A DNA stretch of 34,730 nt from Coriobacteriia bacterium (lineage in GTDB: Bacteria > Actinomycetota > Coriobacteriia > Coriobacteriales > Atopobiaceae): NCBI GenBank assembly GCA_003150175.1, contig QAKZ01000040.1:1-34730 (forward strand). Direction: 5' to 3'. Within the stretch, counting starts at the first letter, position 1; each line of letters begins with the position of its first letter. A program made the translations under genes and the position numbers. The notes below the pieces were generated by a model that had not been told where the DNA came from, searched no databases, and saw nothing but the letters and a program-made list of their open reading frames with translations. Below, piece after piece: positions 12,703 through 18,914 of the stretch.

Positions 12703-14979
12703 TTACTGCGTGCCGCCGCCGTCCCCGCCGGTAGTGCCGCCGGTCTCGGTGCCTGTGCCGCTGCCGCCGCCGGTGGACGTGCTGCCGGACGTGCTGCCGG
12801 ACGTGCTGTTCCCGCCGCCCGTGGTGTCGGTGTAGGTGGTCCCGCTGCCGCCCGTGTAGGAATCGTTGCCGCCGGAATACTGCTGCGAGTAGCTGTTCCC
12901 GCTGTAATCGCTGCCGCCGTAACTGCTGTACCCGTTGCCGCTATAGCCGCCGTCGCTGTCATAGCCGTCACCGTCGCTGCTATAGCTGTTTCCGTAGCTG
13001 CTGTAATACCCGTTGTTCGCGTAGGCCTCGGTCTTCGAGAAGGTCCAGGAGCTGTTGGACTTGTACTCGGCCTTGTGGTCAGACTCGGGGAACTCCTGGC
13101 GGCTCTTGCCGCTGAGCACCGAGTTCATGAAGGTGGCCCAGATCGGCTGAGACGTGTTTTGGGTGTCGGCGTGGGCTCCCTGGTAGTAGGAGGTGTTCGT
13201 GCTGCCGTTGCGGTTGCCGAAGCGCACGATGGTGGTGATCTGAGGAGAGAAGCCGCAGAACCAGAGGTTGTCGTACTTCTCGGTCGTGCCGGTCTTGCCG
13301 CCGATGGGCTGGTCTGCGTTGTACATGCTCTTTACGGTGGAGGCGGTGTAGCCGGCGTTGCAGACGTTCTCGAGCACCTTGCGGGCATCCTCGGCGACGG
13401 CGGAGTCAACCGCCTGATCGGAGGTGTCCTCGTGCTGGTAGACGACGCCGCCGTTGCGGTTCTCGATCTTCACGATGGCGACGGTGTCGTGGTGGACGCC
13501 GTTGTTCGCGATGGTGGAGTAGCCCTCCGCCATCTCGAGCGGAGACACGTAGGACGTGCCCAGGGTCGACGTGCCGTAGGGATCGATCGTGGAGTCGATG
13601 CCGACGAGCTTGGCCATGCTGATGAGCTTGTCGACGCCGATCGCCTCGATGACCTGCGCGTAGCCGGTGTTGGAGGAGTGCTGCGTCGCCTGGTCGAGCG
13701 TGATGTAGCCGTACGACGCGTTCTGGAAGTTCTGGACCTTCCAGGTCGGGTCGACCTGGAGCGGCGAGTTGCAGTTGAGGATGACAGTCGGGCTCATGCC
13801 GTCGTTCAGCGCGGCGAGCAGCGTGAACGGCTTGAAGCAGGAGCCGGCCTGGAACTTGCTCGTGGCGAGGTTGACCTTGGCGCTGTCGAGGTCGGTGTCG
13901 TAGTGCTGACCGCCGACCATCGCCTTGATGTAGCCGTTGGAGTTGTCCACGCAGACGAGCGAGGCGTCGACGTCGTCGTTGCCCGCCTTGTCCACGACGC
14001 TGTGGGCGGCGGCGTCGGCCGCGGCCTGGTAGTCGGGGTCGAGCGTGGTGTAGACCTTGAGGCCGCCCTGCAGGATCGTGTCGCTCGAGAAGTTCTGCTG
14101 GAGAAGCTGCTTGACGTAGTCGGTGAAGTACGGGTAGGAGCCGGTGTTGTCGGTCAGCTCGCCGTGGTCGGTGACGAGCTCCTCGGCCTGCGCCGCGTCG
14201 TGCTCCTCTTGGCTGATGTCTCCCGCCTCGAGCATGCGGTCGAGGACGAGGTTGCGGCGGCTCACGCAGTTTTCTGGGTTGCGGAACGGGTCGTAGAGGG
14301 TGGGGGAGTTCGGCAGGCCGACGAGCGTGGCCGCCTGGGCGAGCGTGAGCTCGCTCGCGTGCTTATTGAAGTACGTGATGCTCGCGGCCTCGATGCCGTA
14401 GGCTCCGTTGCCGTAGTAGATGGTGTTCACGTACATGTTCAGGATCTGGTCCTTGGTGTACATCTTCTCCATCTGGATGGCGATGTAGGCCTCGCGGACC
14501 TTGCGCTTGAGCGACATCTCGAACTGCTCGTCCGAAAGGATGGTGTTGCGGACGAGCTGCTGGGTGATGGACGAGCCGCCGCCCTGCTCGCCGCGGCCGG
14601 TCGCCTGGCCGACGAAGGCGCGCATGATGCCCTGGGGGTCGACGCCGTTGTGCTGGTAGAAGCGCTTGTCCTCGGTGTCCACGGTGCCCTTGAGGACGTA
14701 CGGGGAGACCTGGTCGAGGTCGACCGAGCGGCGCTGCTGGAGGTAGTAGGTCGCGATCTCGTTGCCGTTGGCGTCGTAGACGCGCGTCGGCTCGGCGACG
14801 AGGTAGGAGTCCGCCGAGGTGTAGTCGGGCAGGTCCTCCAGCCAGTTGCTGATCACGGCGCCCATCGAGAGACACAGCGCGATGACCAGAAGCGCGATGA
14901 AGCCGACAACACCGGCGGCACCGAAGCCGACGATGTGCGTCCTGGAATGCATATGAGCCCTGCGGGTTCGAATGCCCAT
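12703..14979 (-). CDS. Class A penicillin-binding protein (GT51 transglycosylase + transpeptidase)
   Basis: A 758-residue bifunctional PBP1a-type enzyme that polymerises lipid II and cross-links peptidoglycan outside the membrane. Order: short basic N-terminus, one membrane helix (about 16-45), GT51 domain with catalytic Glu103 in TEDKRFYQHNGVD, GGSSITQQLVRN (134-145) and KRKVREAYIAIQMEK. The transpeptidase domain follows, with SCFK (Ser380, Lys383), SSN (435-437) and KTGT (562-565). The last about 110 residues are low complexity, rich in Tyr/Ser/Gly/Asp and then Thr/Gly/Ser, and lack a recognisable domain. The ATG is preceded by GGAGGAG six bases upstream. The gene is divergent from tyrS; TATAAT on the minus strand (15022-15027) is a candidate -10 box. 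Named by motifs only; no specific pbp symbol is justified. Confidence 0.95.
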   Translation of the reverse strand: MGIRTRRAHMHSRTHIVGFGAAGVVGFIALLVIALCLSMGAVISNWLEDLPDYTSADSYLVAEPTRVYDANGNEIATYYLQQRRSVDLDQVSPYVLKGTVDTEDKRFYQHNGVDPQGIMRAFVGQATGRGEQGGGSSITQQLVRNTILSDEQFEMSLKRKVREAYIAIQMEKMYTKDQILNMYVNTIYYGNGAYGIEAASITYFNKHASELTLAQAATLVGLPNSPTLYDPFRNPENCVSRRNLVLDRMLEAGDISQEEHDAAQAEELVTDHGELTDNTGSYPYFTDYVKQLLQQNFSSDTILQGGLKVYTTLDPDYQAAADAAAHSVVDKAGNDDVDASLVCVDNSNGYIKAMVGGQHYDTDLDSAKVNLATSKFQAGSCFKPFTLLAALNDGMSPTVILNCNSPLQVDPTWKVQNFQNASYGYITLDQATQHSSNTGYAQVIEAIGVDKLISMAKLVGIDSTIDPYGTSTLGTSYVSPLEMAEGYSTIANNGVHHDTVAIVKIENRNGGVVYQHEDTSDQAVDSAVAEDARKVLENVCNAGYTASTVKSMYNADQPIGGKTGTTEKYDNLWFCGFSPQITTIVRFGNRNGSTNTSYYQGAHADTQNTSQPIWATFMNSVLSGKSRQEFPESDHKAEYKSNSSWTFSKTEAYANNGYYSSYGNSYSSDGDGYDSDGGYSGNGYSSYGGSDYSGNSYSQQYSGGNDSYTGGSGTTYTDTTGGGNSTSGSTSGSTSTGGGSGTGTETGGTTGGDGGGTQ

Positions 14980-15021
14980 ATAAAGCTCCTCCTTGAGGGA
15001 GTCGATTCACATATAGAGCTG

Positions 15022-15029
15022 ATTATAAT
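15022..15029. promoter_or_regulatory. Candidate -10 box in the PBP/tyrS divergent region
   Basis: ATTATAAT reads TATAAT on both strands. On the minus strand it would start a 35-40 base leader for the PBP gene. No convincing -35 element was found, so the use of this box is uncertain. Confidence 0.4.
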
Positions 15030-15145
15030 GTGCGCGCGCGAGGCGCCCGTTTGGGAATGCGGCGGTGTTGTGACGTTGTGGAGCGCCCCACCGCCTGACC
15101 TGCGCTATTGTATAAGGCTGTGTAAATACCGATTGAATAACCCAT

Positions 15146-15150
15146 GGAGG
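15146..15150 (+). promoter_or_regulatory. Ribosome binding site deciding the tyrS start
   Basis: GGAGG lies eight bases before the in-frame GTG at 15159. It overlaps the alternative ATG at 15144, which has no site of its own, so translation most likely starts at the GTG. Confidence 0.7.
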
Positions 15151-15158
15151 GCAGAGTA

Positions 15159-16376
15159 GTGCTTCCCGTCGAAGAGCAGCTGAAGGTCATCACCTCCGGT
15201 ACCATGCAGATCGTGCCGTTGGACGAGCTCAAAAAGAAGCTCGAGAAGGGCACCCCCCTGAACATCAAGCTGGGCGTCGACCCGACCTCGCCCGACCTGC
15301 ACCTGGGCCACGCCGTCCCGCTGCGCAAGATGCGCCAGTTCCAGGACCTCGGCCACAAGGTCACGCTCATCATCGGCAACGGCACCGCGCTCATCGGCGA
15401 CCCGTCCGGCCGCGACTCCACCCGCCCGCCGCTGACCGAGGAGCAGGTCGAGGCCAACGCGCAGACCTACGTCGAGCAGGCTATGAAGGTCCTCGACCCC
15501 GAGAAGACCACCATCGTCCACAACGGCGACTGGATCAAGCCGCTGAACCTCGGCAAGATGCTCAACCTCATGAGCAAGTTCAACGTGGCCCGCATCCTCG
15601 AGCGCGAGGACTTCCACAACCGTTACACCGAGGGCCGCTCCATCGCCCTGCACGAGTTCATCTACCCCGTGCTGCAGGCCTACGACTCCGTGGTCATCGG
15701 CGCCGACCTCGAGATGGGCGGCAACGACCAGATCTTCAACCTCCTCGCCGGCCGCGACCTCATGCGCGCCGAGGGCATGGAGCCGCAGGTCGCGCTCACC
15801 ATGCCGCTGCTCGTGGGCACCGACGGCGTAAAGAAGATGTCCAAGAGCTACAAGAACTACATCGGCCTCACCGACGAGCCGGCCGACATGTTCGGCAAGG
15901 TCATGTCCATCGCGGACGAGATCGTGCCCATGTACTACCGCCTGTGCTCCACCAAGACCATCGAGGAGATCGACGCCATCGACGCCGCCTTCGCCGACGG
16001 CACCGCCGACCCCTACAAGCTCAAGCGCGAGCTCGGCGTGAACATCGTCGACCTCTACCACGGCGCGGGCGAGGGCGAGCGCGCCATGGCCGCCTTCGAC
16101 GCTCAGTTCAAGAAGGGCGAGGAGCCCGAGGACATGCCCGAGTTTCCTCTCTCCGTCGTGGAGACCAACGACGAGGGCAAGGTCTACCTGGCCAAGCTCC
16201 TCGCCGATCTGGGCATCTGCAAGTCCGCGGGCGAGGGCAGGCGCCTGATCGACGGCGGCGGCGTGAAGATCAACCACGAGCCCGTGGCGCCCAAGTGCTA
16301 CAACGTCGACCCGACGCTCTTCTCGGCCGGCGTCACGGTGCAGTCCGGCAAGAAGCGCTGGGCGCGCCTGGTGTAG
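15159..16376 (+). CDS. tyrS: Tyrosyl-tRNA synthetase
   Basis: A 405-residue class I synthetase that charges tRNA-Tyr in the cytoplasm. It carries the HIGH-type motif as LGVDPTSPDLHLGHAVPL and the KMSKS loop (KKMSKSYKNYI). Tyr-binding residues sit in the IYPVLQAYDSV and GGNDQIFNLLAGR region. A C-terminal S4 RNA-binding domain follows (LAKLLADLGICKSAGEGRRLIDGGGVKI split across the last 70 residues). The PTSPDLHLGH form of the first motif matches the TyrZ-like bacterial branch. GTG at 15159 was chosen over ATG at 15144 because of the GGAGG position. The upstream gap is too short for a classical T-box leader and none was recognised. A terminator follows 40 bp after the stop. Confidence 0.95.
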   Translation: MLPVEEQLKVITSGTMQIVPLDELKKKLEKGTPLNIKLGVDPTSPDLHLGHAVPLRKMRQFQDLGHKVTLIIGNGTALIGDPSGRDSTRPPLTEEQVEANAQTYVEQAMKVLDPEKTTIVHNGDWIKPLNLGKMLNLMSKFNVARILEREDFHNRYTEGRSIALHEFIYPVLQAYDSVVIGADLEMGGNDQIFNLLAGRDLMRAEGMEPQVALTMPLLVGTDGVKKMSKSYKNYIGLTDEPADMFGKVMSIADEIVPMYYRLCSTKTIEEIDAIDAAFADGTADPYKLKRELGVNIVDLYHGAGEGERAMAAFDAQFKKGEEPEDMPEFPLSVVETNDEGKVYLAKLLADLGICKSAGEGRRLIDGGGVKINHEPVAPKCYNVDPTLFSAGVTVQSGKKRWARLV

Positions 16377-16415
16377 TCGCGCGCGATGTTGCGCTGATAC
16401 ATGGTTCTTATCTGG

Positions 16416-16443
16416 CGGCGTCCCGGCAGGGGCGCCGTTTTTT
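16416..16443 (+). terminator. Intrinsic terminator of tyrS
   Basis: CGGCGTCCC (16416-16424) pairs with GGGGCGCCG (16429-16437) with one T-G wobble and a four-base loop, followed directly by six T residues. Confidence 0.9.
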
Positions 16444-16497
16444 GTGCGAGATCCCTGCTCCGCGTTGCTGACGCGCATCAATCTTTGAAGCTTCCCC

Positions 16498-16520
16498 TTG
16501 ACATTAGCGCGCAGCTAATG
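16498..16520 (+). promoter_or_regulatory. TTGACA -35 box overlapped by a CATTAGC/GCTAATG operator-like palindrome
   Basis: TTGACA at 16498-16503 is a consensus -35 element. The inverted repeat CATTAGC (16502-16508) / GCTAATG (16514-16520) starts inside it, as expected for a repressor site. The -10 box is unclear. The region precedes the broken gene at 16591. Confidence 0.45.
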
Positions 16521-16590
16521 AAATCCCTCCTCTCGAGCATTACCATGTGCCTTACCGGCAGGACGCCGGGGGAACAGCACAGGAGGAATC

Positions 16591-16874
16591 ATGGCTAAAG
16601 AAGGCAAGAAACCCGTCGGCAAGATCATCGCGATCGTCATCGTGGTGAAGACGGCGCGGACTACAACATCTATGACTGGAAGTGCGAGGACGCGAACGGC
16701 GCCCAGCAGTCCACCGCGTTCTACAGCGAGGAGACCGACGCCCTGAGCTCGGGCACGCTCGCCAAGGGCGGGACCGTCTCCGGCAACATCTACTTTGCTG
16801 GCGCGCTCTCCAAGGCGCTTTACTTCGACAACATGCTCTCAAAGACCGCTGCGGCGAGCTGGGCCCTTTCCTAA
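16591..16874 (+). pseudogene. Remnant of a small exported/membrane-anchored protein (internal deletion and frameshift)
   Basis: A strong ribosome site (AGGAGGAAT) precedes ATG 16591, which reads MAKEGKKPVGKIIAIVIVV, the start of a membrane anchor, and then runs into Arg/Thr/Pro-rich nonsense ending near 16743. From about 16647 a different frame reads sensibly to the stop at 16872-16874: GEDGADYNIYDWKCEDANG, then SGTLAKGGTVSGNIYFAG and ALSKALYFDNMLSK. That end looks like the last strands of a DUF4352-type immunoglobulin-like extracellular domain; this is tentative. The simplest reading is that the middle of the gene was lost in an out-of-frame deletion between the anchor and the C-terminal domain. 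The HTH gene follows 51 bp downstream. Confidence 0.65.
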
Positions 16875-16925
16875 GATGGGGTTACACGCGAGCCACTGCG
16901 CGAAGCCGGCAGGGGAGGAGGACGA

Positions 16926-17348
16926 ATGGCGGCGAAGAAGTTGACCGAGGAGCTCCTGGCCGAGCTCCTCGACGCGCCGAGCATCGACGGTTACGTGGCG
17001 AGCCACGACTTCCCGGCCGTCTCGCTCTCCGATTACCTGAACCAGCTCCTCGCCGAGAAGGACCTCGAGCGCGCCCACGTGGTGCGCATGGCGGACCTGA
17101 ACGAGACGTTCGGGTATCAGATCTTCACCGGCGCGCGAAACCCCAGCAGGGACAAGGTCCTGCAGATCGCCTTCGCCATGGCGCTGACGCCGCGCGAGAC
17201 CAACCGCGCGCTCGCGGCGGCCGGCGTGAGCGCGCTCAACTGCAAGGACCGGCGCGACGCGATCATCATCTTCTGCATCGACCGCGGTTGCTCGCTCCAG
17301 AAGGTGAACGAGGAGCTCTATCGCTTCGGCGAGAAGACCGTCTGCTAG
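16926..17348 (+). CDS. XRE-like helix-turn-helix protein paired with a Ser/Thr kinase
   Basis: A 140-residue cytoplasmic protein. Residues about 40-100 form an XRE/Cro-like helix-turn-helix: VRMADLNETFGYQIFTGARN, then PSRDKVLQIAFAMALTPRET. The C-terminal 40 residues (CKDRRDAIIIFCIDRGCSLQ, then KVNEELYRFGE) are helical and not a standard XRE extension. The same two-part layout is familiar from HTH proteins encoded beside protein kinases in gut Firmicutes and Coriobacteriia; this comes from memory and was not checked by search. The start is supported by GGGAGGAGG upstream. The kinase gene starts 36 bp after the stop, so the two are probably co-transcribed. Candidate roles are a kinase substrate or partner, or a regulator of the pair. 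Confidence 0.72.
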   Translation: MAAKKLTEELLAELLDAPSIDGYVASHDFPAVSLSDYLNQLLAEKDLERAHVVRMADLNETFGYQIFTGARNPSRDKVLQIAFAMALTPRETNRALAAAGVSALNCKDRRDAIIIFCIDRGCSLQKVNEELYRFGEKTVC

Positions 17349-17384
17349 GCGCGGGCGCTCCCCAGAGAGGCTAGTATCGAACGT

Positions 17385-18752
17385 ATGGAACGCGACGACG
17401 CGACATACGATGCGGACTTTGATGCGGAGCTCTCGGCGTACCTCGAGTCCGTTGCTGGCAGGATGGGCGTCGGCGCCGAGGGCTCCGCTGTTGAGGACCC
17501 GGCTGCGGCTGACGCGGCCGGGTCCTGTGCGCCTGAGGGGAGCCTCCACGTGCTGGAGGTGCTCAAGCGCTCCGACTTCGAGCTGACGGAGGCGGCGACC
17601 TTCCGCGGGCGCGGCGGCGACGAACTCGGGCCTTTCGTGTACAAGGAGATCGACGCGACCACGGGCCTCGGAACGGCCTACGACCTGCTCTTCCGTGCAC
17701 AGCGGTGTGGCCTCAGGTCGCCGAATCTCCCGCGCATCGCAGCCTGCTCGAACGATGGAAAGAAGACCCGGGTCCTCATGGAGCGCCTCCCCGGACGCAC
17801 CCTCGAGGACTACGTGCGCGCCGCCGGCGCCTCCGTTGAGCTCGCCCAGGATGCGATCGCCCAGGTCGCCGCTGCGGTGGGGTGCCTCCACGCGGGCTTG
17901 GGCACGGGCGCGCCCCTCATCCACCGCGACCTCAAGCCGTCCAACGTCATGGTCGTGGGCGGCGAGGAAGGCGTCGACCGTACCTTCGTGGTCATCGACC
18001 TAGGCATCGCCCGCGCGTGGCGCCCGGGCGCCTACTCGGACACGCTCAAGCTCGGGACGCGGAGCTATGCGCCGCCCGAGCAGTTCGGCTTCGGCCAGAC
18101 GAGCGTTCGCAGCGACGTGTACGCGCTCGGCGCCCTGCTGTACTTCTGCCTGACCGGCGAGGACCCCGAGCCGGGCCGCGCGGCGGAGGCGCTCGTGCGG
18201 AGGCCTGGCGTGCCGCCAGAGCTCGCGCAGGTGGTCGCGCGGGCGATGAGCTTCGACCCCGAGGGCCGCTACGCGAGCGCGGCGGACCTCGCGGACGCGG
18301 TGCGCCGCGCCGCGGCGGGGGAGGCCGATGACCGCTCAGCGTCGAATGCGCTGCAGGCCAAGGCTACTGCGAAGAAGCCCTACCCGCAGCGGCCTGCCGC
18401 CCCGCGCCCTTCTTCGCGCCGGGGCGCGACGCGATGGCTCGGCCGGGCGTGGAACGCGGTCGTGCTCCTCGGGACCGCGCTCGTCGTCATCGCCGGCGTC
18501 TACTGCGCGTTCATCCCCGCCGCGTCCTCGGCCGTCTACCCGTTGTGGTTCAGGTGCCTGGAGTTCATCGTGTGGCTGCCCCCGAACGCGGTGTGGCTCG
18601 GCTACATCCTCCTGGATAAGCGGCACCTGCGCTCGAGGTTCCCGGCCATGGGTCGCAGGCCCCTCATCGCGGAGCTCGCGCGATTCGCGGGCGTGTCGAT
18701 GGGGTCGCTGCTCCTCCTCGCCATCCTAGGCATGGCGACGGGCGTGTTGTAG
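17385..18752 (+). CDS. Membrane-anchored Hanks-type Ser/Thr protein kinase
   Basis: A 455-residue protein. An acidic N-terminal stretch (1-60) leads to a kinase domain (about 60-310) with ATP-binding Lys87 in FVYKEID, catalytic loop HRDLKPSNV (180-188, Asp182), DLG in place of DFG (Asp205), the APE-region variant APPEQFG, and SDVYALGALLYF. The glycine-rich loop is poor (RGRGGDELGP). A basic linker rich in Arg/Pro follows, then three membrane helices (about 354-376, 382-407, 430-455). This puts the kinase in the cytoplasm with almost no external sensor domain, unlike PknB with its PASTA repeats. A weak ribosome site (AGAGG, 14-15 bases upstream) suggests translation depends on the upstream HTH gene. 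Targets are unknown; the HTH protein is the obvious candidate. Confidence 0.88.
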   Translation: MERDDATYDADFDAELSAYLESVAGRMGVGAEGSAVEDPAAADAAGSCAPEGSLHVLEVLKRSDFELTEAATFRGRGGDELGPFVYKEIDATTGLGTAYDLLFRAQRCGLRSPNLPRIAACSNDGKKTRVLMERLPGRTLEDYVRAAGASVELAQDAIAQVAAAVGCLHAGLGTGAPLIHRDLKPSNVMVVGGEEGVDRTFVVIDLGIARAWRPGAYSDTLKLGTRSYAPPEQFGFGQTSVRSDVYALGALLYFCLTGEDPEPGRAAEALVRRPGVPPELAQVVARAMSFDPEGRYASAADLADAVRRAAAGEADDRSASNALQAKATAKKPYPQRPAAPRPSSRRGATRWLGRAWNAVVLLGTALVVIAGVYCAFIPAASSAVYPLWFRCLEFIVWLPPNAVWLGYILLDKRHLRSRFPAMGRRPLIAELARFAGVSMGSLLLLAILGMATGVL

Positions 18753-18868
18753 GGGACGCTGCAGGACGCACCGGCGCCCGTCGCTGTCGCGCGCCGCCCT
18801 TCTTGCCCCGCGCCTTTTGGACATGCTGAGCAATCGCGCCCGCGCGCCCGCCGGCGCCCCGGACCTGC

Positions 18869-18892
18869 GGTATCGTAAACAGGTTTGATACC
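18869..18892 (+). promoter_or_regulatory. Inverted repeat GGTATC/GATACC before the U32 gene
   Basis: GGTATC (18869-18874) and GATACC (18887-18892) are separated by 12 bases, and TATCGT inside the first arm could act as a -10 box. This may be an operator or a small hairpin in the promoter region. The evidence is only the symmetry. Confidence 0.3.
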
Positions 18893-18914
18893 ACGGGCTG
18901 ATGGGAGATTAGTC

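Noticed and set aside
14961..14979. GGGTTCGAATGCCC, resembling the T-arm of a tRNA
   Set aside because: It lies in the first codons of the PBP gene, and no acceptor, D or anticodon stems could be found around it.
15001..15158. Possible T-box leader upstream of tyrS
   Set aside because: The gap is too short for specifier stem, T-box sequence and terminator, and neither the T-box core nor an antiterminator was seen.
16682..17374. Plus-strand open frame of 230 codons overlapping the HTH gene
   Set aside because: It is Arg-rich and out of frame with the well-formed HTH gene, which has a strong ribosome site at 16926.
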